A stretch of 64,000 bases of DNA from Cephalotus follicularis (taxonomy: Eukaryota; Streptophyta; Magnoliopsida; Oxalidales; Cephalotaceae): the NCBI GenBank assembly GCA_001972305.1, contig BDDD01002258.1:26609-90608 (forward strand), in the 5' to 3' direction. Within the stretch, counting starts at the first letter, position 1, and each line of letters opens with the position of its first letter. The position numbers and the translations under genes are program-made. The notes below the pieces were generated by a model, which saw only the letters and a list, made by a program, of their open reading frames with translations, searched no databases and had not been told where the DNA came from. Positions 1 to 12,000 of this stretch are shown here, piece by piece.

Positions 1-144
1 TATATATATATATTTTGTTTTACCAATCACTTGAGAGTTAATACCTATATTGTACTTGTATAGACACAATCAAAGCTTCAAGTTCCTATTAGAATTCCTT
101 TATCATTACTAAATTTAATTGGCAGTAATCTCATGATACTCTCA

Positions 145-164
145 AATGAATGTAGTGATGAGCA
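145..164 (+). repeat. hAT left terminal inverted repeat with eroded TSD
   Basis: Candidate 8-bp duplication AATGAATG (145-152), followed by the 12-bp terminal repeat TAGTGATGAGCA (153-164). Its partner is at 4185-4204. Confidence 0.75.
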
Positions 165-639
165 CAGGTAGGATTAGTCCCGGGCCAAGACCAGTCCGAT
201 CCGTAATGAAACCGCTCAGACCAGTCAAGGATCGGTCATAGGCGGTTCGGGCCGAGCTGATTTTTTTTTTGGTCAGGTTAGGGTTTTAAGCGACTAGTCT
301 GGTATTCAAAGGTTCACATTGGTTTGTGATTTATCGAAAAATACAACAAATTCGGAACAACTAACTGTTGATCCAAGTAATATTAATAACAACATGCATT
401 TTTAATATTACACTTACGAAATTATGTAAAAATAATATAAGTGGACAAATGATGTGAAAATAAATTAATATTATTGATTGTTTTGCCGTTCACAATTTAT
501 ACTCGTGCGGACAAAGAGTATACATTGCTATTTATTTATTTTATAGCCGTTCATAATTTATACTCTTGCGTGTCATGAGTGTACAATTTTTATTATAACC
601 ATTCATAGTTTAAATTTTTGCGGACCAATAGTGTACAAT

Positions 640-3630
640 ATTATTTAATCAATCTTCGACGCACGGGGTGTCTTCGTCTTCGAATTCTATCATTCCCGTC
701 TCTTAAGATATCCAATCTTTTAGACAGTCGAGTCACTGTTGACTCAAATTGCTACGGCTATCATCGAGCACTCTCCTACTGGCTGAAAACACTGTCTCTG
801 AAGCAAGGATTAAGATTGGAGATGTGAGCAAGTCTTGTTCTATGGTCGAGAGAATGGGATATTGTTGAGTCCTTGTCTTCCACTACTCGAGGACGGAAAT
901 CTCATTTGTTTCATTAATCGCCATGTACGTTGATGGGTGCTGATCTGCAAGATACCTTTGTAGCTCAGTGTTCCTCGTCCTGCAGGAACCCCATGATTTG
1001 CTAGATTGGCTTAAGGGCTAGGAAATGCTAAGCTCATGAAGGTTGTTATGCTCTTACCCCTACCTTTATCCGAGAATGGAGCATACACTTGTTGGATTGT
1101 TACAGAATTTAAAAACTTATGAACATAAATATCAAATATGTTAGTTAACTAAGCAAGTATGTTATCTATATTGTGCTCACAAAACCTGATTCATACGGTA
1201 AAAATTCCTTGATCAGTTCCAATGTATGCACTAAATCCTGCAAGTTAATCATATGATCTACTACAGCAGCTGTTGATGTAGAAATCATTCCCTCAACAGT
1301 ACCTCATGTGTAAGTGCTTGATTTGTTTAGGGAAACGCTGTGTCAATGCTCCGAGATGAAGGTAGAAGATGGCTATGAATGTTTTTCCTGCATAGAAGAG
1401 CAAACACGTTGAAGGTCCAGGAGGTTGTTCTCCCGGGGATACTCCGACCCTCAAGTTAGGCCTTTACACAGAGAAAACTAGGTTCTTTGAGAGTAAAAAT
1501 GGCTAACCTTTGTTCTGACTGTTGAACTAGTATTTATAGTGTTGGAGTGTAACTGTTTGAGCGTGAAATACGGAGGTGATAGCTGTCCCCTAGGGAAATG
1601 CCGAGGATCTCGGGATTTCCCTTATCTCCACCTGATTGTCGCCACTTTCCTTGTAGGTAGTTTATTATATCCCAACTTCCATATCTGGAAAAGGTAAATC
1701 CCTGGAAAGTAGGCTGATTTTATGGCCTTGTCTTGCCGAAGACAATGAGAGATAGGTTCTCTTGTTATTTACCCACTTCAAGGTCTTCAACTTCCAAAAC
1801 TCCTTCAAGGGCTGACGCCTGAAGCATTAAGTCCTCTGCCAAGCTGCTGAGGAAGAGATCTTCTACAGTGCAGTTGAGAAGGAGTCCCCTAGGTTAGGTC
1901 CTCTGTACTGATGTTGGAAGGGAGATCCTCGGCACTTAGGCCGAGGATGTCCTCGGCACTTATGCCGAGGAGGGTGGATTCTACATCACCACTAAGGAGG
2001 GATTCCTCGGACCTGATTCCGAGGAGGATGTCTTCATTTGTTTCTCCTGCCAGGGCTTGATAAGCTTTAAAGTCCCTTGACACCTGGCTACGTCGACGGA
2101 GGACACGTGTCATTCTTGGTATAAACTAATTTTTCCCCATATCAGCAGCCAACATAAATAACAAAAGAATGTTTTTGAAATACTTAAAGAATTTCTCCTC
2201 CATGTACCTGTACATTACTCCAAAAGATTCGTTATATCTGTACTCTTCAAGTATGACACAAATTTTAAACAGTTTAAATACAACAAGATTAGTAGTAATA
2301 TAATACTGGCCCGAGAAAAAGTTGTCAGTTCATCAAATTTGGTCAAAAAATTAACTATCAGTAAACAATTATCCCAATCATTTTCACTATAATGATAATC
2401 GGGAGTATATGTAAGACAGTAATCAGACAATGATGACCTATACTGATACGCAATTTTGCATATTGCGTATGTCAAATTTCACCTGTGTTAGACATTAACT
2501 AACAGTCTCTTGTATTTTAATACATGCCTATTACAAATTGGCCTAAATTCATCTAATATTTAGTCGATCATTTAATGCAGATAACCGCATTTCCAATATT
2601 TTCAATAATATGCATGGTAGCGGTTAAACCATCTTGTACAATCAAATTAATGATATGAAAAACGCATCTAACATGAAAAAATACACCATCTACAATTGGA
2701 TTGAGTTTACTTTTTAATATGTTAATAGCATTAGTATTATTAGTGGCATTATCAAAACTTATGCAACAAATTTTATTATATATGTCATACTCATGTTCAA
2801 CTGATTTTATTGTCCTAGCTATGTCGTTACTAGTGTGAGAGTGTTCAAACACACAGAAAAAAGAACTTGTCTCTGTACAAACCAGTTTTTATCTATATAG
2901 TGTGTCGTTATACAAATAAAAGCTCCTCCTATACTTCCGGTCCAAACATCTGAGGTGAGTGCAAAACTAGTAATCTCTTTGTAGGATTCGATTAACCTCT
3001 GTTTTTCAATTTTGAATTTTTTCTTACAATCTCATACAAAAGTCCTCCTATATATCATTTGCGCTAGAGGATTAACGTCCGTGGTAACCCAATCTCTAAA
3101 TATTGGGTGGTCATCAACATTAAACGGTAATTGCATACATATAACAAAATTAACTAATTTTTGCCTTTGAATTTAATTAGAAAATTTAAAATTACTGCTA
3201 CTAGGACCGACACCGGTACCCACGGACTCAGATTGGATCCCCGAGATCAACACCGTGTTTCGCATACAAGGTAATAAGTGCCTCTTACAGTTTCCAGTGC
3301 CATGACCTTTATGATAACATAATGTTTGACATTACATACCTTGCAACAGACATTTTGCACGCCGTCAATCTCATGAAGCTCCATGTATTCCCACACAATA
3401 GAAACCTTACGCTTACCGGTCCCATTTGTAGGGATTGAATTAGGTTGAGGTGCTTCGAACACCGGGATTGTCGCATTATAATGTGTTTGTGTTCCTGTTT
3501 CGTCATCATTATCATCTTCATCTTGATCACAGTACTTGAAAACGTCAAATTGTTCACAATCCAGATGTTGGGTTTCAGAGTCGTTCAAAACTTGAAGATA
3601 CGACATCGTATATGGAATTTGGGAAGGCAT
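640..3630 (-). pseudogene. hAT transposase pseudogene (BED finger, core, C-terminal dimerisation)
   Basis: Three separate minus-strand blocks belong to one decayed transposase. Block 1 (about 3630-3247) has the BED-finger layout: a tryptophan-containing start (VWEYMELHE), a CCKVC pair and a degenerate C-terminal half in which the expected histidine is cysteine. Block 2 (2852-2568) has the hAT core sequence HVRCVFHIINLIVQDG; its continuation (2475-2215) resembles the W..L....L..F...T stretch of the insertion domain. Block 3 (about 830-640) carries ASETVFSASRRVLDDSRSNLS, cognate to the conserved dimerisation motif. A solo LTR (1271-2144) separates blocks 2 and 3, and stops and frameshifts break the rest. 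Assignment to hAT is secure; subfamily is not. Confidence 0.75.
1271..2144 (+). mobile_element. Solo LTR of the Gypsy family also present at 50796-61608
   Basis: An 874-bp sequence beginning TGTTGATG and ending ATATCA, flanked by a perfect 5-bp duplication GCAGC (1266-1270 and 2145-2149). It matches the LTR at 50796-51718 along its length: start, the CTCCGAGATGAAGGT segment, the CCCGGGGA(T/C)ACTCCGAC segment, the CTCGGCAC repeats and the terminus. With no internal domain but an intact TSD, it is a solo LTR formed by LTR-LTR recombination. It lies inside the hAT element and so inserted after it. Confidence 0.92.
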
Positions 3631-4184
3631 ATAAGAGTCTAATTGCCTTCAAAATGGAGCAAGAACGTTGTGAAGTTCATCTCCGGTTCGGTGTAACCTA
3701 TGAGACCAATCGCTGTCATTGTTTGATTCGACATTTAAAAAAAAAAGTAATTAAGCAATTAAACAGAATAGTTGAGAGAGATAGTTGAGAAGACTGAGAG
3801 AAATGAGAATTGTGAATTGAAATGAAAGTTTGAAGTGGTATTTATAGAGTTTATATTTAGGATTTAGGAATTTTTAAAAAAAAAATTACAATGCACCAAC
3901 GGCTATTGCCTTTTAGTAGTAGTTGTTGCCAAAAGTTTTTTTAATTCAATTTGTTTAATAATTGGGCTTGGGACCGATGGAACCGCACCGGACCTAGGCC
4001 TGGTCCTGATTACGAGCTCGTTGATTCAGACCCGTTATCGAACAGGTCCTTACTGGCCCTTTGGCCCGGAGGACCGTTCATCGGTCTAGGTCTCAGCCCG
4101 GATTGCCAATTTCTTTGATGGTCTAGACTGAATTTGTATATATAGGGCAAGTTCGGTTTGGTCCTCAAGGTTAGACCAACCTTA

Positions 4185-4204
4185 TGCTCATCTCTAATTG
4201 AAGG
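4185..4204 (-). repeat. hAT right terminal inverted repeat with eroded TSD
   Basis: The minus strand reads TAGAGATGAGCA from 4196 to 4185, followed outward on the plus strand by ATTGAAGG (4197-4204). This is the partner of the left end at 145-164. Confidence 0.75.
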
Positions 4205-5900
4205 TGTTAGGTTGATTTTGGAAATTTGAGGGTTTGTTTATAACGGTTTTGTGTTTAATTAGTTTTATATATACAAAAATACAAAGACTAACCCATTACT
4301 CAAAAACAGTTACTATCCAAACTCCATTAAGTTCTCAAAAATACCACAAAAATTTTAAGAGATAATCGGCAACATTTTGAAATTATTATGCCATTTTTAT
4401 CATATTTTTGTTTGTTTCTATTCTCCCTCTCTCTACCTCTTTTTATCATATTTCTTCGAGTGACCTTGTGAGGGATTGTTACTTCTAACAAAATAGTTTT
4501 TTATAGAGTTCTATAGAAAAAAAATTGTGTTTAGATGATAATATTGAGAAGTGTTTTTTCAAATTAAATTTATCAAAAAAGATATTTTATAATCTAAGGG
4601 TATTTAAAAAAAATGTGTTGATGAGGTGTTATATAAAAAACGTAAACGTATTAAAGAAAAAAATAGTTTAAGCACTTATTAAAAGCTAGAAAAACTTGAA
4701 AATAAAGTTTCCTAATTTTTGCAAAATGTTTTCTAAAACTTAACAAAATAGCCCTTCTCGTCTCTTATTCCCCCACTCCACCCACCATTACTCTCTTTGG
4801 CTCACCTCTGATTGCTTCCAGTCCCATACACATTGATTCATCGACGTTATGCACTTAAAGTTATCTTATCGATTGGATCCACTGCCGCATAATGATCATG
4901 GATTTTTATGATGATTTTTGGGTTTTGATAAGTTTAGTTTGATATGTAGATTTTGTTTTGGATATTTGTAGTGTTCTTTATTTTATGATGTTTTATTGCA
5001 CACAAAATCATGGGTTAACATTTAAGTACTTTCCATTCAAAGTATATTATGATAGATTTTGTGCCAAAGTTGTCATATAATAAATCAATGATGTTTGTAT
5101 CTCCATCCACAATTAAATGTGCACTAAGAGTAATTCCTTTTTAAAAGGATTTCATTTTAATTTTTTTAAAATTCCGTTGGATCCGAAAAACCGTTAATTT
5201 CGGTTATTTGATTCGGTACTTGGTTTTGATTTCAAAAATAGCAAAATTAAATAGAAAAAACAAATTTATTATTTGATTCATTTTTCATAGAATGTGTACT
5301 CAGGTTTTAATAGTTATTGATTTCTAAATACATAATCCCATTAATTGTATGTGTTATTAGTTACTCTCCGTAAATATTTAATCATATTTTCATTGCGCAT
5401 CGCAAAACTTACGAGTGATCAATAACAAATCATCGATCACTATATCCATATAATCACATCATGGCACTTACATTCATCGACTAATTTTCATGCACGAAAA
5501 TTTTTGCTACCCATGACTCCTCGATAATTCTCATGCACTTATAATTAATCATGTTATCAAACACATTAATCAGTTATTATGATCAAATTCAAGACCTAAG
5601 TAAATCCATTTATAAACCTATATAAGATGGTTAAGATTTTCTATTACTTGTATATTAAATCTTATATCTTGGTATAACAATACAATTGACCGGCATGATT
5701 TATACGGTTACATCCGAGTTAATCAATAAAATTTCATTTCAACGAAGTTGAAAAATGACGGATACGACTCCTCTCCATTTCTACCGAAAAAGGAAGAATA
5801 GACATTGCGTATCGAAAAAGTGAAAATTTAATCTTCTCCACAACAAATTCGAGATTGCCGCCAAAAGAAAATAAATCAAAGAAATACATACTCCCGCCTC
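4205..5900. other. AT-rich intergenic DNA, no feature recognised
   Basis: Between the hAT element and the MET1 promoter I see only AT-rich sequence with short homopolymer runs. No ORF shows family resemblance and no terminal repeats were recognised. It may hold distal MET1 regulatory sequence. Confidence 0.6.
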
Positions 5901-5916
5901 CCTCGTGCCGTGCGTG

Positions 5917-5923
5917 TATATAA
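5917..5923 (+). promoter_or_regulatory. TATA box candidate of MET1
   Basis: TATATAA lies 145 bases upstream of the MET1 start codon, inside GTGTATATAACATAAC. Spacing fits a plant core promoter with a leader of about 110 nt. The surrounding region (5840-5960) is relatively pyrimidine- and GC-rich for this window. Confidence 0.5.
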
Positions 5924-6067
5924 CATAACATTTGCGGCTCCCCACAATTAAAAAAACAATAAAGTGTAAACGTTTGTGTCTTCTCTATTGGCAGTGTCGA
6001 GAGTTTGAGAGGCAAACGCCCATTTTCATGTTCTCAAAAGTATAGGTTAAAAATAATTAAAATAAAA

Positions 6068-9000
6068 ATGGGATCTGTAGTTTTATCAGATTCAACAAAT
6101 GGAAACGATAACGCCAATTCTTCAACCACAGGTAACTTGCATTTATTAGTTATCATCGCTGGTGAAGCTCAATTCTTAAGTTTTACTTTTTCTTTTTTTC
6201 TTCTTTTAATTTTTTTAGGATCTAATGATCTATTGGTTATCTAGATGAATTGAAATATGTTATCATATAATGTTTATCTATTTCATTACTTTTTAGGTTT
6301 ACACTCTCTTTTACTTATTTATCCAATTATTTCGGGTTCTAAATTCATTTGTTGTATTTGCATGCATTTGGGCAATTAATTGTTAACCTCTCTCTACAGA
6401 TTTTAGCTATTCAATGTTCTTTGTTTTCATTTTTCCTTTTCTTTTATTTACTTGTTATCACTAGTGAACTGGAATAGTGTGGGTTATTATTATTATTTTA
6501 TGATCTAATTATCTATTGCTTATGTAGATGAATTGAATTCGTTATCGTCCATGTTATCTTATAGTGTTAGTTCATTTCTTCAATTTCAAGGTTTTACATA
6601 CATTCTTTTATTATTATCTCGGGTTCTAAATTTATTTCTTATATTGGCATACTCTCTACTGATTTTAGATGTTCAATGATTTATTTTCTTTTTTGTTTTT
6701 GGTCTCTATATATATCCAGCTTATATTTAGGAGATGATAAAATATGACAAAAAAACATACCAAGAATTGGTTCACATAGGAATGGACGTATTGGTTCATG
6801 CAAGAGTGCACGTAGAATACCAAGAATTGGTTCACGTAGGAATGGATGTATTGGTTCACGCAAGAGAGCACATATAATACCAAAGGGGCTTATATATATA
6901 TGTTTGAAATTGTGGATTAATTTTTTTCCCGTTTCATGTGATTTTTTGAGTTTATTTTTATTTTTATTTTTATTTTTGCAATCCTTATTGGTTTCATGTT
7001 GCATTTATAATGTTTATTAGGAATGAAGAGCAAAAAGGGTAAAAAAAAATCTACTACCCTTGCTAAAGCCAAGAAAGGAGTGAAAACAAGCCAAAAAGGA
7101 AAGAAGAGAAATATGTCTGAAAGCAGTGAAGTGGCTGTCGGTTCTGGAAAAAGGCCTAAGCGAGCTGCTGCATGTAAACATTTTAAAGAGAAGTCCCTTC
7201 GTCTATCTGAAAAGTCTTCCCTCATTGAATCCAAGCAAGATCGGTTTGTAGATGAAGAGATTTTAGCTATACGCCTGACTGCTGGACAAGAAGATGGTCA
7301 CCCTAATAGAAGGCTCACTGATTTTGTCTTGCACAATGTAGATGGTGTTCCACAGCCCTTTGAAATGTTAGAAGTTGATGACATGTTTATCTCTGGTCTA
7401 GTACTCCCCCTTGAAGAAAGTTTTGACAAGCTAAAGGAAAAGGGTGTCAGATGTGAAGGATTTGGGCGTATAGAATCGTGGAACATCTCTGGTTATGAAG
7501 AGGGCTCTCCTGTGATATGGCTTTCAACAGAGCTTGCCGATTATGATTGCTGTAAACCAGCTGGTAGCTACAAGAAATTTTATGATCATTTCTTTGAGAA
7601 GGCACGTGCTTGTATAGAGGTTTATAAGAAACTGTCGAAATCTTCCGGAGGAAACCCTGACTCGAGTCTTGATGAGTTGCTTGCTGGGGTTATTCGATCA
7701 ATGAGTGGAAGCAGGTGCTTTTCTAGTGGGCCCTCTATCAGGGATTTTGTAGTTTCTCAGGGTGAATTCATTTACAATCAACTGATAGGACTGGATGAGA
7801 CATCAAAGAAGACTGATCATAAATATGCAGAATTGTCTGTTCTTACAGCCCTAAGAGATGAGAGTAGCAAGCGTGACAATTTTTTGCAAGCAACTGCAGT
7901 ATCTTCCGGTGGGAATTTAACTATTGGTCCAAAATTTGGAGATGGAGAAAGCAAAGTATGTCAAACTGGTTTATCTACTTCTGAAGCTGAGGAAGATGAG
8001 GATGCAAAGTTAGCAAGACTATTGCAGGAAGAAGAGTACTGGCACTCTATGAAGCAGAAAAAGGGACGGGGTTCAGCTTCTGGATCAAACAAAGTCTACA
8101 TCAAAATCAATGAGGATGAGATTGCAGATGATTACCCTCTTCCTGCATATTACAAGAACTCTAAGGAAGAAACTGATGAGCTTATAGTGTTTGACAGTGA
8201 TGTAGGCATGTGTGACACAGATGAACTCCCTCGAAGCATGCTTCATAACTGGTCGCTTTATAATTCAGACTCAAGGTTGATTTCTTTGGAGCTTCTTCCG
8301 ATGAAACCTTGTGCTGATATTGATGTGAGCATCTTCGGGTCAGGGGTTATGACTGTTGATGATGGTAGTGGATTCTCTCTGGACACTGATTCTACTCAAT
8401 CTTCTTCAGCTTCAGGAGCGATGGATGTTGATGGTATGCCCATTTACTTGAGTGCAATCAAGGAGTGGATGATTGAGTTTGGATCATCCATGATATTTAT
8501 ATCAATTCGGACGGACATGGCTTGGTAGGTTCCCTTGCATATTTTCTTACATTAAAGTGACATTTAATTCCCTGCTCATTGTGTTGTTTCTAATCCTAAA
8601 GTAAAGAGTATCAAGAAGTCCTCATTGATGAATGTATACTAAGTAGCACAGGCACGGACACGTGACACGCAATATAACACAACACGATACGCCGACACGA
8701 CATTTATAAAAAGATTAGAATTTTGACATGTTAGGACACACATATTTAGTATATAGATATATATGATTAATTGTCATTTATATTATTATTTACATCATTA
8801 TTTCAATCAACTAGTTACTATAATAATATAATATGGTAATTAAATCATATTAATAATATTATTTGTACCAATGTAATATTTTAGTTAATATATTAAAATA
8901 AAAAAGTAGTATTCATCATCAATTAATAGGTATAATATGTTGATCGAGTGTCGAAGAGTGTCAGAGTTGACATGAGCCAACACCGACTTGTCACCCTCCA

Positions 9001-12000
9001 TAGAAGGTCGGTGCTTCATAGAATGTATGTTTATGTTTTTGAAAGGGGTAAGCAAAGAGAACTAAATGAAGTGTACTAGTTGAAGACCAAATCTGGAATA
9101 ATTTGAGTGGTGGGAGCTCAATGCTACTAGTAAAAAATAGAAGCAATACTTGATATTTATTTTGGGTTTGTTTTTGGGTTTTTAAATGGTCACTATGACC
9201 AGGATAGTTATGATATAATCATGAATTTTGTGATGATCAATATTTTTATCTCTATCTCTTCAGGTACAGATTGGGTACGCCATCAAGGCAGTATGCACCA
9301 TGGTATGAACCAGTTCTGAAGACAGCAAGAGTTGCGATAAGTATTATAACATTGTTGAAGGAACAAATCCGAGTAGCCCGGCTCTCTTTCACCGAGGTTA
9401 TCAAGAGAGTGTCTGAGTTCAAGAAGGATCATCGAGCTTACATTTCTTCTGATCCAACAGTTGTGGATAGATACGTGGTTGTGCATGGCCAGATCATACT
9501 ACAGCTATTTGCAGAATTTCCAGATGAGAAAATTCAGAAGTCTGCATTTGTGATTGGTCTTACCAAAAAGATGGAGGAGAGACACCATACTAAATGGCTA
9601 GTAAAGAAGAAGAAAGTTGTGCAGAAGAGTGAACCAAATATGAATCCAAGAGCAACTATGGAACCTGTGGCATCCAAGAGAAAAGTTATGCAGGCTACTA
9701 CAACTAGGCTAATCAACAGAATTTGGGGAGAGTACTATTCAAATTACTCTTCAGAGGATTCAAAAGAGGGAACTGAGTTTGAACTTAAAGAGGAGGAAGC
9801 TGAGGAGCAAGATGAAAATGAAGAAGATGTTGAAGAGGAGAGTTTATCACTATCAGAGGAAAAGAAGAAATCTCGTTCTATGTTGAGGCCAGCTAGAGCA
9901 TGCTCTATGACAAAGGAAATAAGTTGGGATGGGGACTCTGCAAGCATCACATCTTCTGGTGAACCTCTTTACAAGAAAGCCTTTGTTCGAGGGGATGCCA
10001 TTGGGGTTGGGGATGCTATTCTGGCAGAAGTTGATGGATCAGATGAACTTCCTGCCATCTATTTTGTGGAATATATGTTTGAAACATCAGACGGAAGCAA
10101 AATGTTTCATGGAAGAATGATGCAGCGAGGATGTCAGACAGTTCTTGGTAACACTGCTAACGAGAGGGAGGTGTTTCTGACAAACGAGTGCATGAGTCTC
10201 CAATTGGGGGAGGTTAAACAGAAAATTGTCATGGATATTCGGTCAGTGCGATGGGGACATCAGCATAGGAAGGATAATACAAATGCCGATAAAATTGACA
10301 GAGCAAGAGCAGAAGAGAGGAAGAGGAAAGGGTTACCATTAGAATATTACTGTAAAAGCTTGTATTGGCCTGAAAGGGGTGCTTTTTTCAGTCTTCCCCT
10401 TAATACCATGGGTCTTGGTTCTGGCCTCTGCCACTCTTGCAAAGTAGAGGAAATTGAAAAGGACAAGGAAAATTTCAAAGTAAATATGTCCAAGACTGGT
10501 TTTGTATACAAGGGATCTCAGTATTGTGTTCTTGATTATGTCTATGTAAGCCCTCATTGCTTTGCTGCAGAGAGATCGGACAGTGAAACTTTCAAGGGTG
10601 GGAGGAATGTAGGATTGAGGGCTTATGTTGTGTGCCAAGTGCTTGAGATTATTGTCCCAAAAGAACCCAAACAAGCTGACATGGATTCTACCAAGATTAA
10701 ATTTAGAAGATTATTCAGACCAGAGGATGTTTCGACTGAGAAGGCATACTGTTCTGATATTCGAGAGGTATGAACAATCAAGCAAGTAATTACTATATTC
10801 AAGTAAATGCATTTACTTCAAGAACATTATATTATTAGTATTTAATTCAGTTTTATCTTTTTTTAACTCCTTGGATATCACTAACCCTTTGTTTAATAGA
10901 GGTTATTATTGCTCAAGTTCAGGTCTATTACAGTGAAGAAACACTTCTCTTGTCTGTTGAGGCGATAGAAGGGAAATGTGAAGTCAGAAAGAAAAATGAT
11001 GTTCCTCCATGCAATTCTCCGGCAACTTTTCAGCATATATTCTTTTGTGAACATTTATATGATCCTTCTAAAGGGTCCCTCAAACAGGTATTCTATCTTA
11101 TCCCCTTGTTTGACACTGCATGCTCACTAATTTGAATAAACATTGGAGATTATATTAAAACATTTCTTTTCTTTTTGAAAGCCTTTTAGCTTCAGCATAC
11201 CATTTTCCTGGACCGACTACTTATTTTAAATCCTTGCTTTATTTGACTATAATATATTTCCCAAATTCTTTATTGGACAGTTACCTGCTCACATAAAACT
11301 GAGGTACTCCACCAAGAATGTGGAAAGTGATGCTGTTAGAAAGAGCAAGGGGAAGTGTAAAGAGGGTGAAGATAACTTTGAAATCGAGAAACAATTGGAA
11401 GCATCTCAGGAGAATTGTTTGGCTACATTGGATATTTTTGCTGGCTGTGGTGGCTTGTCAGAGGGATTGCAACAATCTGGTGCCTCCTCAGGCTTTATAC
11501 CAATCTTATAATGTGTTTTTCATATTTATTTCCAAAGCACTTGATGAATCAATGCTCCTTCCAATGTTGCAGGTGTATCGATAACCAAGTGGGCAATAGA
11601 ATATGATGCGGCTGCTGGAGATGCATTTAAACTCAATCATCCAGAGTCGTTGATGTTTATCAATAACTGCAATGTGATTCTCAGGTGAATCATTGCATTG
11701 GGATAAAACTCTCTGCTTCCACCATTTCCTCTCAATATTTAATATAATGAATAACCAACGGTTTGTAATGCAGGGCTGCAATGGAGAGGTGTGGGGATGT
11801 AGATGACTGCATCTCAACTCCAGAGGCTTCTGAATTAGCTGCATCTCTTGATCAGAAGGAGATTAATAATTTGCCACTTCCAGGGCAGGTTGATTTCATC
11901 AATGGGGGGCCACCATGCCAGGTATTAAAATTTTCCCCCTTTTTTTTTAAATATCTTGATCAATTATTTGACAATTCATTGAGAGGAAAACAATGCTTAT

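Larger units (their letters stand above)
153..4196 (-). mobile_element. hAT-superfamily DNA transposon, decayed, with nested solo LTR
   Basis: The ends are near-identical inverted repeats: TAGTGATGAGCA at 153-164 and its inverse (TAGAGATGAGCA on the minus strand) at 4196-4185, 11 of 12 matching. The flanking 8-mers AATGAATG (145-152) and ATTGAAGG (4197-4204) match at 6 of 8 positions, as expected of an eroded 8-bp hAT target-site duplication. The interior has minus-strand remains of a hAT transposase in correct order: BED-type zinc finger, RNase-H-fold core, C-terminal dimerisation region. Both subterminal regions are rich in GGACC/GGTCC-type motifs. A solo LTR has split the 3' part. The element looks non-functional. 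Confidence 0.82.

Noticed and set aside
6665..7004. Overlapping minus-strand frames with repeated 'YVNQFLV'-type peptides
   Set aside because: They arise from the 60-bp tandem repeat in MET1 intron 1.
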